A stretch of 39,328 bases of DNA from Pseudonocardia sp. (GTDB lineage Bacteria; Actinomycetota; Actinomycetes; Mycobacteriales; Pseudonocardiaceae): the NCBI RefSeq assembly GCF_025965585.1, contig NZ_JAOPWR010000064.1, forward strand, positions 1 to 39,328. Reading direction: 5' to 3'. The number at the start of each line of letters is the position of its first letter. Within the stretch, counting starts at the first letter, position 1. Shown here piece after piece: positions 15,589-23,655 of the stretch. Both the position numbers and the translations under genes were made by a program. The notes beneath the pieces are model-generated. The model made no database searches and was not told the DNA's origin. It was given only the letters and a program-made list of their open reading frames with translations.

Positions 15589-15605
15589 TTACTGATCAGT
15601 AATAT
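15589..15605 (+). promoter_or_regulatory. palindromic operator overlapping the fadE5 -10
   Basis: TTACTGATCAGTAA (15589-15602) is a perfect 14-bp palindrome. Its right end overlaps TAATAT (15600-15605), a good -10 hexamer for fadE5, 55 bp before the ATG. A repressor bound here would block the promoter. Size and symmetry suit a TetR-family acyl-CoA-responsive repressor; no such gene is in the window. Confidence 0.6.
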
Positions 15606-15660
15606 GCTCGGGTTACCGACGGGTAGGCCGTCAGACCGGGATCTGAGGAAAGACGGGGCC

Positions 15661-17511
15661 ATGGGCCACTTCAGGAGCAACCTGCGCGACCTCGAGTTCA
15701 ACCTCTTCGAGGTCTTCCGCGTCCAGGACCAGCTGGGTACCGCGCCGTTCGACGAGGTCGACGTACAGACCGCCCGTGACACGCTCAAGGAGCTCAACAC
15801 CCTGGCCACAGGGCCATTGGCGGAGTCGTTCACCGACGCCGACCGCAACCCGCCGGTGTTCGACCCGGCCACCAACAGCGTCACGCTCCCGCAGTCGCTC
15901 AAGGACTCGTACAAGGCCCTGTGGGACGGCGAGTGGTGGCGCCTGGGCCTGCCCACGGAGCTGGGTGGCTACGGCATCCCGCCGTCGGTGCAGTGGGCCG
16001 CGGCCGAGCTCATCCTCGGCTCCAACGCGCCCGCCTTCATGTACATGGCCGGCCCCAACTTCGCCTCCGTCGTGCACAAGAACGGCAACGACGAGCAGAA
16101 GCGCTGGGCCGAGATCATGATCGACCGGGGCTGGGGCGCCACGATGGTGCTCACCGAGCCCGACGCGGGCTCCGACGTGGGCGCCGGCCGCACCAGGGCC
16201 GTTCAGCAGGAGGACGGCAGCTGGCACATCGAGGGTGTCAAGCGCTTCATCACCTCGGCCGAGCAGGACCTGACCGAGAACATCATGCACCTGGTGCTGG
16301 CCCGTCCCGAGGGCGCGAAGGAGGGCACGAAGGGGCTGTCGCTGTTCCTCGTGCCGAAGCTCCACTTCGACTCCGTCACCGGTGAGCTGGGCGAGCGCAA
16401 CGGCGCCTACGTCACCAACGTCGAGCACAAGATGGGCCTCAAGGCGTCCACCACGTGCGAGCTGACGTTCGGCGCCACCGACGTCCCGGCTGTCGGCTGG
16501 CTGCTCGGCGACGTGCACGACGGCATCGCGCAGATGTTCCAGGTCATCGAGTACGCCCGCATGATGGTCGGCACGAAGGCCATCGGCACGCTGTCGGCCG
16601 GCTACCTCGCCGCGCTGGACTACGCCAAGGAACGCGTCCAGGGCGCCGACCTGCCGAGGATGACCGACAAGACGGCGCCGCGCGTCACCATCACCCACCA
16701 CCCCGACGTGCGCCGCCTGCTCATGACGAACAAGGCGTACGCCGAGGGCCTGCGCGCGGTCTACACCTACACCGCCACGTTCCAGGACAAGATCCGCATC
16801 GCGGAGGCGGCCGGCGAGTCCGGCGCTGCTGGAATCGATGGAGAGCTCGCCGAGGCGGTCAACGACCTGCTGTTGCCGATCGTCAAGGGCGTCGGCTCGG
16901 AGCGGGCGTCGGAACAGCTGCTGCAGTCGCTGCAGGTGCTCGGCGGGTCCGGGTACCTGCAGGACTACCCCATCGAGCAGTACATCCGCGACGCCAAGAT
17001 CGACTCCCTCTACGAGGGCACCACGGCTATCCAGTCGCTGGACTTCCTGTTCCGCAAGATCGTCCGCAACAACGGGCAGGCGCTGCTGCACGTGGCCGGG
17101 GAGATCCAGTCCTTCTTGGACGCCGAATCCGGCAACGGCCGGCTCAAGGAGGAGCGCGCGCTGCTCGCCACGGCGCTCGCCGACGTGCAGGGCATGCTCG
17201 GCTCGCTCACCGGCTACCTGTTCGCCTCGCAGGAGGACCCGTCGAACATCTACAAGGTGGGCCAGCACTCCGTCCGGTTCCTCATGGCGGTGGGCGACCT
17301 GCTGGTCGGCTGGCTGCTGCTGCGCCAGGCCGACGTCGCCCTCGCCGCCCTCGGTGGCGAGGTGTCGGAGAAGGACAAGGCGTTCTACGACGGCAAGGTC
17401 GGCGTCGCCCGCTTCTTCGCGAAGACGGCCCTCCCGCTGCTCACGGCCCAGCGCGAGATCATCGAGAAGACCGACAACTCCCTGATGGACCTCGCTGAGG
17501 CGTCCTTCTGA
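15661..17511 (+). CDS. fadE5: FadE5-type acyl-CoA dehydrogenase
   Basis: 616 residues from ATG 15661, with GAGGAAAG 10 bp upstream; the open frame extends earlier but only with shadow sequence. It oxidises acyl-CoA to trans-2-enoyl-CoA using FAD in beta-oxidation. Seen: the flavin/substrate loop [15 protein letters not shown], the [12 protein letters not shown] strand, and the catalytic-base region [14 protein letters not shown] with Glu452 aligning to the classical ACAD base. An extra C-terminal helical domain of about 120 residues (to MDLAEASF) follows. The length of about 610 and this extra domain are typical of the mycobacterial FadE5 group, which accepts a broad range of chain lengths. 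A palindrome over the -10 suggests repression released by fatty acyl-CoA. Confidence 0.9.
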   Translation: MGHFRSNLRDLEFNLFEVFRVQDQLGTAPFDEVDVQTARDTLKELNTLATGPLAESFTDADRNPPVFDPATNSVTLPQSLKDSYKALWDGEWWRLGLPTELGGYGIPPSVQWAAAELILGSNAPAFMYMAGPNFASVVHKNGNDEQKRWAEIMIDRGWGATMVLTEPDAGSDVGAGRTRAVQQEDGSWHIEGVKRFITSAEQDLTENIMHLVLARPEGAKEGTKGLSLFLVPKLHFDSVTGELGERNGAYVTNVEHKMGLKASTTCELTFGATDVPAVGWLLGDVHDGIAQMFQVIEYARMMVGTKAIGTLSAGYLAALDYAKERVQGADLPRMTDKTAPRVTITHHPDVRRLLMTNKAYAEGLRAVYTYTATFQDKIRIAEAAGESGAAGIDGELAEAVNDLLLPIVKGVGSERASEQLLQSLQVLGGSGYLQDYPIEQYIRDAKIDSLYEGTTAIQSLDFLFRKIVRNNGQALLHVAGEIQSFLDAESGNGRLKEERALLATALADVQGMLGSLTGYLFASQEDPSNIYKVGQHSVRFLMAVGDLLVGWLLLRQADVALAALGGEVSEKDKAFYDGKVGVARFFAKTALPLLTAQREIIEKTDNSLMDLAEASF

Positions 17512-17522
17512 TCCTGCTCACC

Positions 17523-17556
17523 CGAACGGCGCTCCCGCACGCGGGGGCGCCGTTCG
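17523..17556. terminator. bidirectional terminator between fadE5 and CBS gene
   Basis: CGAACGGCGC and GCGCCGTTCG pair perfectly, with inner CCCGC/GCGGG pairing around a 2-nt loop. It lies between convergent stops (17511 and 17561) and can serve both strands. Confidence 0.8.
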
Positions 17557-17560
17557 GCAT

Positions 17561-17986
17561 TCAGCCGGCGATGTAGCTCTGGAGCTGCTCGCGCTCGCTC
17601 TCCAGCAGGTCGATGCGGGCCTTGACCAGGTCGCCGATGCTGACGATGCCGACCAGTGCCCCGTCCTCGACGACGGGGAGGTGGCGGAAGCGGCCGGTGG
17701 TCATCACGCGTGCGAGGTCGGCCACCATGTCGCCCGGCGCGCAGGTGGTGACGCCCGTCGTCATGATGTCGGAGACCCGCTGGTCCAGCAGCGCCGCGCC
17801 ACCCTCGTGGAGGCGCCGCACGACGTCGCGCTCGGAGACGATGCCGACCAGCCGGCCCGCGTCCACGACGGGCAGCGCACCCACGTTGTACGAAGTCAAC
17901 GTGTCGATCAGCGTCGCGACCGTGGCCGAGGGTTCGACCGTGGCCACCGCATTGCCCTTGCCGCGCAGTACGTCCGCGATCCGCAT
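17561..17986 (-). CDS. tandem CBS-domain protein
   Basis: 141 residues from ATG 17986, containing only two CBS domains. The first (about 7-62) carries SYNVGALPVVDAGRLVGIVSERDVVR, the second (about 72-127) TTGRFRHLPVVEDGALVGIVSIGDLVK. Such stand-alone pairs bind adenosine nucleotides in the cleft between the domains and act as energy or ligand sensors for an unknown partner. The short C-terminal helix RIDLLESEREQLQSYIAG is also typical of mycobacterial hypoxia-type CBS proteins. It is transcribed towards fadE5, from which it is separated by a strong terminator. No partner is evident among the neighbours. Confidence 0.9.
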   Translation of the reverse strand: MRIADVLRGKGNAVATVEPSATVATLIDTLTSYNVGALPVVDAGRLVGIVSERDVVRRLHEGGAALLDQRVSDIMTTGVTTCAPGDMVADLARVMTTGRFRHLPVVEDGALVGIVSIGDLVKARIDLLESEREQLQSYIAG

Positions 17987-18077
17987 GACGAGTCCCCGAT
18001 TCCCTCACCGTTGATGGAGCCGTTGAGATGATGAGAGTACGAAGTGTGACCTGCGTCGCGTAACCCCTCGGCCTCGA

Positions 18078-18094
18078 TCGGGCTAAACGCCCGA
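18078..18094 (-). terminator. small hairpin downstream of the VanW gene
   Basis: TCGGGC-TAAAC-GCCCGA forms a perfect 6-bp stem 35 bp beyond the VanW-family stop on the minus strand, before the CBS gene. It is a weak terminator candidate only. Confidence 0.35.
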
Positions 18095-18128
18095 ACACCC
18101 CCGGCCCAGACGTGTCAGCGCGGTGGCA

Positions 18129-20555
18129 CTAGCCGCAGTTCACGATCGGCGAGGGGTTGTACTTCACGGTGCGCGTCGGGTCCGAGCGCACCTCGCCGGT
18201 CTCCACGTTCTTCAGCGTGCGGGTGTTGGTGATGGTGAAGCCGGGTGCGCCCTTGCTCGGGGTGCACTGCTCGCCTGCCGGGATCGTGATCGTGTGGGGG
18301 TTGGTGGGGTTCGTCCGCGGCCCCGACTCCGAGGTGACGTCCCAGACCTTGGTGCCGACGATCCGCACCGTCAGCGAGGACGGCGTCCACGCCGTCTGGA
18401 TCATGATCGCGGTCGGGTTGTCGTTGCGGAACTTCAGATCGATGATGTCGTCGAACACCGTGGCCTCGCGGCCCGCGGGGTAGCGGCTGATGTAGAAGCT
18501 GTGCTCCTTGTGCTCCACGTTGGTCATGCCCGCGAAGTACGAGGCGTTGTACAGCGTGGTGGCCACCTGCGAGACGCCACCGCCGACACCCCGGGCCGAG
18601 TGCCCGTTCTCGATGATGCCCGCCTCGACGTAGCCGTGGGCCGCGTCGCGGGGGTTGGTGGCGGCGTTGAGGCTGAACGTCTCGCCCGGCTGCACGATCC
18701 TGCCGTTGATCTGCTCGGCGGCGCGCTTGATGTTCTGGCCCGAGTCGGCGGCGAACCCGCCGGTCTGGAACTCGCCGATCACCCCGCTGATCCCGAGGCC
18801 CTCGAGCTGCTGGGTGGTGAGCTTCGCCGGCTGGTCGGCGTAGACCGCCGTGATCTCGCGCGGCCCGGTGCCGGTGAGCACGGGCAGGAGGTCCTTGAGC
18901 GTGGCCTCGTAGTCGACGCCCCGCCCGTCCCGCGACGGGACGACCACGGCCTTGCCGGTGGAGAAGTCGAGCGCGGCGTCCCGTCCGGGCTTCTCCGATT
19001 CCGCCAGCTGCGGCTTCAGCACGTCGGTGACGGCGGCCTGGTTGATCTCCGGGAGGAGCCCTGCGGCGGGGTCGGGGCGGAACGTCAGGGCCGACGCGAT
19101 CGCCTCGGGTTCCAGCACGCCCTTCGCCCCGCCCTCGCCGAGCACCGCCAGCGGGCCCGATACGGCCGGCTGCGCGACCTTCTCGATGGCGGTGCTGACG
19201 TTCTCGGGGGTGGTGGTGGCGGGGATCTCGATGAGCGGCAGCGCGATGGTGCCGCCGTTCGCCCAGTCGCGCTCGAGCACCGTGGCGGCGCCCGCCGCGT
19301 CGAGCTTCTGGCCGGCCACCGGGTTGACCGGCACCGGGGTGGCACCCTCGAACTTGACGGTGCCCTCGACCGGCGCCCTGTCGACGATCGGCGCGAGCTG
19401 CGCCAGCGCGGAGGCGAGCGCAGTGCGGTCGGCGCTGGTGGCCACGCCGACATCACGCGAGGTGAACAGCGACGTGACCCGCGTGACCGGGTTGAGCGGC
19501 TGGGAGCCTGCGCGGTCGAGCGTGGCACTCCAGTCGACGGCCAGCCCGGCCGTGCGGGGGTCGAGCCGGCTGCTGGCCTGACCGACCGTGACCGCGACGG
19601 GCTCGGTGGTGCGGGGCCCGACCTGCGTACGCAGCTTCTGCTCGGCGTCGGCCAGCGACAGCCCGCCGACCGGGACGCCCGCCACCGTGGTGCCGCGCGG
19701 CACGGAGCCGGAGCTGAACAGCAGGTCACCGCCGTAGAGCAGGCCGAGCACCGCGACGGCGCCCGCGGCGAACAGCACACGCTTCCTCCTCGGCGAGCCG
19801 CCCTCTCCGGAGGAGCTCTCCGGGGGAGCGTCCGCCGGCGTCGGGGTGGCGGGCATCTGGATGCGCTCGGTGGGCGCGTCGACGCCCCGCGGAGCAGGGC
19901 CCGGGGGAGGAGCGGCCGCGGCCCGGGGCATCACCTGGGTGGACTCGGCGTCGGCGGAGGCGAACCAGCTCTCCATGCCGTCGTTCGTGGGACGGCGCGT
20001 GAGCGCGGCGGTGGCGACGGTGGGGCTCTCGTCGGCGTCCGGGCCGGGCGCTGGCCGGGGCTGCGCGGCCACCGTGGCGTCGACGGAAGAGGCGGCGGAC
20101 CCGTGCGGCGCGGGATGCTCGGCCGCGAGTTCGGGGCCGTCGGCGACAGGGCCCGCCGCAGCGCCCGCGTCCTGGCCGGGCTGTGCGCGGGCGGGCTCCA
20201 CGGCCTCGGGCTCGGCCTCGGCCTGCTCCGCCACCTGCTGGGCGACGGTCGCGGTGGCGCCGTCGGGATCGGCGCCCTGCGAACGGGCGCCCTGCGAACG
20301 GGCGCCCTGCTGAGCGGCGCCCTGCTGAGCGGCGCTGTCAGAGGAGCCGTTCGCCACGGAGCCGTCCGGGTCGCCTGCGGTGCGCTCGTCGGCAGCCACG
20401 CCGTTCACCTGGGCGTCCGACATGGCGGTGGCGGCGGCCCGGCGGTCGGCGCCGCCCTCGGTGTGTCCGTTCGTCCGGCTGTCGGGTGCAACGCTGGCGG
20501 GCCCCGTGTCGGGACGCGCCGTGACCTCGCCGGGCGAGGACTGCCGCTCGGGCAT
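18129..20555 (-). CDS. VanW-family, membrane-anchored cell-wall protein
   Basis: 808 residues from ATG 20555. A low-complexity cytoplasmic region of about 255 residues, rich in Ala, Gln, Pro and Asp, is followed by RKRVLFAAGAVAVLGLLYGG, one transmembrane helix (about 258-280). Outside are two PG_binding_4-like repeats (beginning VPRGTTVAGVPVGGLSLADA, and around KGVLEPEAIASALTF). The VanW domain (about 595-720) contains QNIKRAAEQINGRIVQPGET, FSLN, GGGVSQVATTLYNASYFAGM and FYISRYPAGREATVF. A short beta-rich end (EVRSDPTRTVKYNPSPIVNC) follows. VanW proteins occur in wall metabolism and vancomycin clusters, but their reaction is not established. The gene follows the GroES-like gene by 53 bp on the same strand. 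Its cytoplasmic region carries 15-bp tandem repeats. Confidence 0.85.
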   Translation of the reverse strand: MPERQSSPGEVTARPDTGPASVAPDSRTNGHTEGGADRRAAATAMSDAQVNGVAADERTAGDPDGSVANGSSDSAAQQGAAQQGARSQGARSQGADPDGATATVAQQVAEQAEAEPEAVEPARAQPGQDAGAAAGPVADGPELAAEHPAPHGSAASSVDATVAAQPRPAPGPDADESPTVATAALTRRPTNDGMESWFASADAESTQVMPRAAAAPPPGPAPRGVDAPTERIQMPATPTPADAPPESSSGEGGSPRRKRVLFAAGAVAVLGLLYGGDLLFSSGSVPRGTTVAGVPVGGLSLADAEQKLRTQVGPRTTEPVAVTVGQASSRLDPRTAGLAVDWSATLDRAGSQPLNPVTRVTSLFTSRDVGVATSADRTALASALAQLAPIVDRAPVEGTVKFEGATPVPVNPVAGQKLDAAGAATVLERDWANGGTIALPLIEIPATTTPENVSTAIEKVAQPAVSGPLAVLGEGGAKGVLEPEAIASALTFRPDPAAGLLPEINQAAVTDVLKPQLAESEKPGRDAALDFSTGKAVVVPSRDGRGVDYEATLKDLLPVLTGTGPREITAVYADQPAKLTTQQLEGLGISGVIGEFQTGGFAADSGQNIKRAAEQINGRIVQPGETFSLNAATNPRDAAHGYVEAGIIENGHSARGVGGGVSQVATTLYNASYFAGMTNVEHKEHSFYISRYPAGREATVFDDIIDLKFRNDNPTAIMIQTAWTPSSLTVRIVGTKVWDVTSESGPRTNPTNPHTITIPAGEQCTPSKGAPGFTITNTRTLKNVETGEVRSDPTRTVKYNPSPIVNCG
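20271..20330 (-). repeat. four 15-bp tandem repeats in the VanW gene
   Basis: Two copies of GGCGCCCTGCGAACG are followed by two of GGCGCCCTGCTGAGC. They encode alternating AQQGA and RSQGA pentapeptides in the disordered cytoplasmic part of the VanW-family protein. In-frame unit length means slippage would change length without breaking the gene. Confidence 0.85.
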
Positions 20556-20608
20556 GGAGTCCGTTTCCCCTCAACCGTCTCGGACCGGACCCCGGAAGGC
20601 CCGGCTCG

Positions 20609-20956
20609 TCACAGGTACAGACCAGTGCCGTGTTCGGTGCGCTCGGTGGCGACGGCGTGCAGCTCACGTTCCCGCAGGACGAGGAAGGTGTCCCCCCGCA
20701 CGTCGACCTCGTACTGCTCGTCCCTCGCGAACAGCACGCGATCGCCGACCTTCACCGTGCGGACGTTGTTGCCCACGCCGAACACCTCTCCCCACACCAG
20801 ACGCTTGGCGACCTCCGCGGTCGCGGGGATGACGATGCCCGCGCCGCTGCGCCGCTCGCCGTTGCTGTCGGGCTTGACCATCAGCCGGTCGTGCAGCATC
20901 TGGATCTCGAGCCTGGGGTCCTGCACCGCACCGATGCTACGGATGCCGTCGGCCAT
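20609..20956 (-). CDS. stand-alone GroES/Cpn10-like protein
   Basis: 115 residues from ATG 20956. The core matches the Cpn10 barrel in order: LHDRLMVKPD, SGAGIVIPATAEVAKRLVWG, EVFGVGNNVRTVKVGDRVLF, then VDVRGDTFLVLRERELHAV. Canonical GroES has a mobile loop of the form (K/T)(S/T)xSGIVLP; here it reads RRSGAGIVIP, so the chaperonin-binding IVL-type tripeptide is roughly kept. About 18 extra residues precede the fold (MADGIRSIGAVQDPRLEIQ) and 15 follow (ATERTEHGTGLYL). No groEL is adjacent. It may assist a chaperonin encoded elsewhere or have a divergent role. Its close neighbours are an AAA ATPase upstream and the VanW gene downstream. Confidence 0.85.
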   Translation of the reverse strand: MADGIRSIGAVQDPRLEIQMLHDRLMVKPDSNGERRSGAGIVIPATAEVAKRLVWGEVFGVGNNVRTVKVGDRVLFARDEQYEVDVRGDTFLVLRERELHAVATERTEHGTGLYL

Positions 20957-21003
20957 GCCGGGGACCGACCCGGACGGACGGGACGAGCCCGGACATGAAG
21001 AGA

Positions 21004-21046
21004 CCCCGCGGTGCTGGCAGGTCGGGGGTCCGACAGCACCGCGGGG
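21004..21046 (-). terminator. 13-bp hairpin terminator after the AAA ATPase gene
   Basis: CCCCGCGGTGCTG (21004-21016) pairs perfectly with CAGCACCGCGGGG (21034-21046). On the minus strand it is followed by TCTCTTC. It lies about 95 bp past the ATPase stop and 48 bp before the GroES-like start, so the GroES-like gene probably has its own promoter. Confidence 0.8.
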
Positions 21047-21141
21047 CTGTAATGGAATTCGGACGGGAAGGCCGATGCGTTACCTCGCGACCGCGGATAC
21101 GCGGGATTCACTCGTTCGGGGCAGCGCTGGCCCTCCCGAGT

Positions 21142-22332
21142 TCACGCCTGGGCCAGCAGGTACCGGCCGAAGTGGGGCACCGTGAAGGCGATCTGCCCGC
21201 GCTGGGCGGAGAACACGAGGCCCTTCTTCAACAGGCTGTCACGCGCCGGGGAGAGCGACGAGGCGCGGCGCGCGAGGTGCTCGGCGATGCCCGACGTGCC
21301 GACGGGCTCGTCGCGTCCGTCGGTGAGCTCGGCCATCGCCCGCAGGTACTCGCGCTCGGCGGGTGTGGCCCGCTCGAACCGGGAGCCGAAGAAACCGACC
21401 GCCAGCTCCGCCTCGGCCTCCGGGGCCGCCATCTTCACGTCGGCCGCGGAGATCGGGCTGCGCACCGCCGCGTCCCAGGCCGCCTTGCCGTAGGCCTGCA
21501 CGAAGTAGGGGTAGCCGCCCGAGGCCTCGTAGAGCGCGTCGAGGGCCTCGCCGTCGAACGACGCGTCCTCCCGTTCGGCGGGGGCGAGCAGGGCGAAGTC
21601 GGCGTCGGCGCGGTCGAGCTGCCCGATGCGGACGTAGGTGAACAGCCGCTCCGAGTACGACTTCGACGCCGAGAGCACGGCGGGCAGGTGCGGCAGCCCG
21701 GCGCCGACGACGACCAGGGGGGACCGGGACTGCGAGAGCTCGTGGCACGCGGCGCAGAGCGCGGAGACGTCATCGGGCCGCAGGTCCTGCATCTCGTCGA
21801 TGAGGATGGCGACGCCGCTGCCGACGTCCGCCGCCAGGCCGGCGACCTCGGTGAACAGCTCGACGAGGTCGATCTCGATGTCGCCGGAGTCGGCGCGCCC
21901 GTTCCTGACCGGCACGTCGATGCCGGGCTGCCAGCGGTCGCGGAGCTTGGCGCCCTCGGGCGCCGACCGCAGCGCGAACGCCTTGAGCACGCCCAGCACC
22001 TCGTCGACGCGGTCGGGGGAGTCGTGGCGCACCGCGAGGTCGCGGACGGCGCGGTGCAGCGCGGCCGAGAGGGGACGGCGCAGGTCGGCGTCCGGCCGAG
22101 CCTCGATCTTGCCCGCGCCCCAGCCGGCGTGCAGGGCCATCGACCGCAGCTCGCCGAGCAGCACGGTCTTGCCGACCCCGCGCAGCCCGGTCAGCACGAG
22201 GCTGCGCTCCGGGCGCCCCCGCGCCACGCGCTCCAGCACGATCTCGAACGCGTCGACCTCCTTGTCACGGCCGGCGAGCTCGGGGGGCCGCTGGCCTGCG
22301 CCGGGGGCGAAGGGGTTGCGCACGGGATCCAC
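21142..22332 (-). CDS. AAA (ORC/Cdc6-like, AAA_16) ATP-binding protein
   Basis: 396 residues from GTG 22332. The frame opens with NPFAPGAGQRPPELAGRDKE, the usual start of archaeal-Cdc6/AAA_16-like ATPases, which supports this start. Walker A GLRGVGKT is at 49-56 and Walker B AILIDEMQDL with Asp179-Glu180. A sensor-like VVVGAGLPHLP and a lid (EASGGYPYFVQAYGKAAWDA) follow, ending in a winged-helix-like C-terminus (GIAEHLARRASSLSPARDSL, LLKKGLVFSAQRGQIAFTVP). Actinobacterial members of this group are of unknown role, often thought regulatory or defence-linked. Nothing beside it suggests a restriction or phage system. Confidence 0.85.
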   Translation of the reverse strand: MDPVRNPFAPGAGQRPPELAGRDKEVDAFEIVLERVARGRPERSLVLTGLRGVGKTVLLGELRSMALHAGWGAGKIEARPDADLRRPLSAALHRAVRDLAVRHDSPDRVDEVLGVLKAFALRSAPEGAKLRDRWQPGIDVPVRNGRADSGDIEIDLVELFTEVAGLAADVGSGVAILIDEMQDLRPDDVSALCAACHELSQSRSPLVVVGAGLPHLPAVLSASKSYSERLFTYVRIGQLDRADADFALLAPAEREDASFDGEALDALYEASGGYPYFVQAYGKAAWDAAVRSPISAADVKMAAPEAEAELAVGFFGSRFERATPAEREYLRAMAELTDGRDEPVGTSGIAEHLARRASSLSPARDSLLKKGLVFSAQRGQIAFTVPHFGRYLLAQA

Positions 22333-22752
22333 CCATCGGACGGTATCGGCGATTCTTGCCCGGACCGTAGAAGCGGCTAGCGAACCCGATGGCGTGTCGC
22401 GGATCGCCTCGTATCCGGCTTTCTAGAACATGTCCGAGAAAGTGCCATAAAGGCCGATCAGGCCCGCCTCGTCGGCGCGTCGACGAGGCAGTACGACCGA
22501 GCGCGTCGATGACACGGCCGGACGGGTCCACGACCCCTCCCGCACCAGACGACGCAGGTGGACCAGCGGACCGGACATGGGAAGGGGCTACCCGGTCGAC
22601 CTCCATCGCGCCCTCTTCGGCTCTCTCGGTCGAATCCTAGAGAGTCGTAGAACTGCCGATCCGACAGATCGGTTCCGCACCATGCGTGGAAGGTCGATGA
22701 CGGAGAGCGATATAACTGGCAAGATTATCGCGCTGGGTAACATCCTTGCGAG
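22333..22752. other. 420-bp intergenic region, lower GC, divergent promoters
   Basis: No gene recognised. It separates the AAA ATPase (minus) from a small membrane protein (plus) and is less GC-rich than its surroundings, especially 22620-22750. It contains the hairpin GCCTCGTCG-N6-CGACGAGGC (22466-22489). A possible -10, TAACAT at 22738-22743, lies so close to the GTG at 22753 that a leaderless transcript is likely. Confidence 0.45.
22738..22743 (+). promoter_or_regulatory. candidate -10 for a leaderless transcript
   Basis: TAACAT lies 9 bp before the GTG at 22753, with ACTGGC 17 bp further upstream as a weak -35. No ribosome site at a useful distance is seen, so the mRNA may start at the GTG itself. 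Confidence 0.3.
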
Positions 22753-23100
22753 GTGAACGACTCCTCTGGCGTGGATCTCAGCACACCTCGCGGCTTCGAC
22801 GGACCGACTGCACCGTTGTCGCGCCCCACCGACCACGCCCGCCGGGCGGTGCGGACGGCTGGGACGCTGCTCGCCGCCCTGGCCGTCGTCGTGGCCGTCC
22901 CGGTCGGTGTGATCGCGGCTCTCTCCGACGGCGGCGGCGCCGGTGCCGGCGTGATGGCCGGGATCGCCACGCTCGTCTCGTGCTGGACGCTCCTCGGCCT
23001 CGGGGTCATCTGGTGGCGCCGCCACCTGGCCCTCGTCGACCGGCAGCGCTGGGCCGACGAGTGGGCGAGGGTGGAGCCCCGCTGGAGCGGCCGCTACTGA
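22753..23100 (+). CDS. small two-helix membrane protein
   Basis: 115 residues from GTG 22753. After a polar start (NDSSGVDLSTPRGFDGPTAP) two membrane helices follow: GTLLAALAVVVAVPVGVIAA and ATLVSCWTLLGLGVIWW. The end is basic and aromatic (RRHLALVDRQRWADEWARVE, PRWSGRY). The 'EWARVEP.WSGR' ending recurs in small actinobacterial membrane proteins of unknown function. Its last 7 bases overlap the end of the convergent fxsA gene. No Shine-Dalgarno is seen at normal spacing, so leaderless translation is likely. Confidence 0.7.
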   Translation: MNDSSGVDLSTPRGFDGPTAPLSRPTDHARRAVRTAGTLLAALAVVVAVPVGVIAALSDGGGAGAGVMAGIATLVSCWTLLGLGVIWWRRHLALVDRQRWADEWARVEPRWSGRY

Positions 23101-23600
23101 CGCGCGTCGGGCCCCGGCACGACCGAGCCCTCGATCACCGGGTGGGCGCCACCGCTGCGGGCGCTCGCCGACGCACCGGCCGGGACGTCGCCCGGCACCA
23201 CGTCGCCGTCGATGATCGTGCTGCCGGTGCGGATGCGCGCCGTGCGCAGGCCGGGCGAGCGCTGCTCGGCCGCGCGCACCAGCCGCCTGCGCACCACCGC
23301 GCGCACGGGCGGGACGAGCAGCAGGAGGCCGGCCACGTCGGTGACCAGACCCGGGACGAACAGCAGCACCCCGGCCCCGGCCACGAGCAGGCCGTCGGTG
23401 AGCTCGACGTGCGCGACCTGCCGGTCGGTGACGGCCCGCGCGAGGGCCTGAGCGGCACGCACCCCCTCCCGGCGGGCGAGCATCAGGCCGAGCAGGGAGC
23501 TCGCGAGGAGCACGAGCAGCGTCCACCCGAGCCCGATCGCCGAACCGAGGGCGACGAGCGCGACGATCTCGACCACGAGGTACAGGAGCACGAACGGCAT
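23094..23600 (-). CDS. fxsA: FxsA-family membrane protein
   Basis: 168 residues from ATG 23600. The pattern is that of FxsA: YLVVEIVALVALGSAIGLGW and TLLVLLASSLLGLMLARREG are two membrane helices. DGLLVAGAGVLLFVPGLVTD and VAGLLLLVPPVRAVVRRRLV then form the family's conserved FxxGxxxDxxGxxLLxPxxR region. A polar C-terminal tail of about 50 residues contains two similar IIDGDVVPG / VIEGSVVPG segments. In E. coli FxsA eases F-plasmid exclusion of phage T7; its general role is unknown. It follows bkdC by 55 bp on the same strand and may be read through from the bkd operon. Confidence 0.85.
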   Translation of the reverse strand: MPFVLLYLVVEIVALVALGSAIGLGWTLLVLLASSLLGLMLARREGVRAAQALARAVTDRQVAHVELTDGLLVAGAGVLLFVPGLVTDVAGLLLLVPPVRAVVRRRLVRAAEQRSPGLRTARIRTGSTIIDGDVVPGDVPAGASASARSGGAHPVIEGSVVPGPDARQ

Positions 23601-23655
23601 GTCCGTCCAACGAACGAGATGCCGTCCGTGCTCCCGTCATCGCATAACGGGTGGG

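Noticed and set aside
15631..17268. 545-codon frame opposite fadE5
   Set aside because: It mirrors the fadE5 coding strand and has no recognisable fold; fadE5 is certain.
22265..22606. 113-codon minus-strand frame upstream of the AAA ATPase
   Set aside because: It overlaps the ATPase N-terminus in another frame and has no recognisable features.
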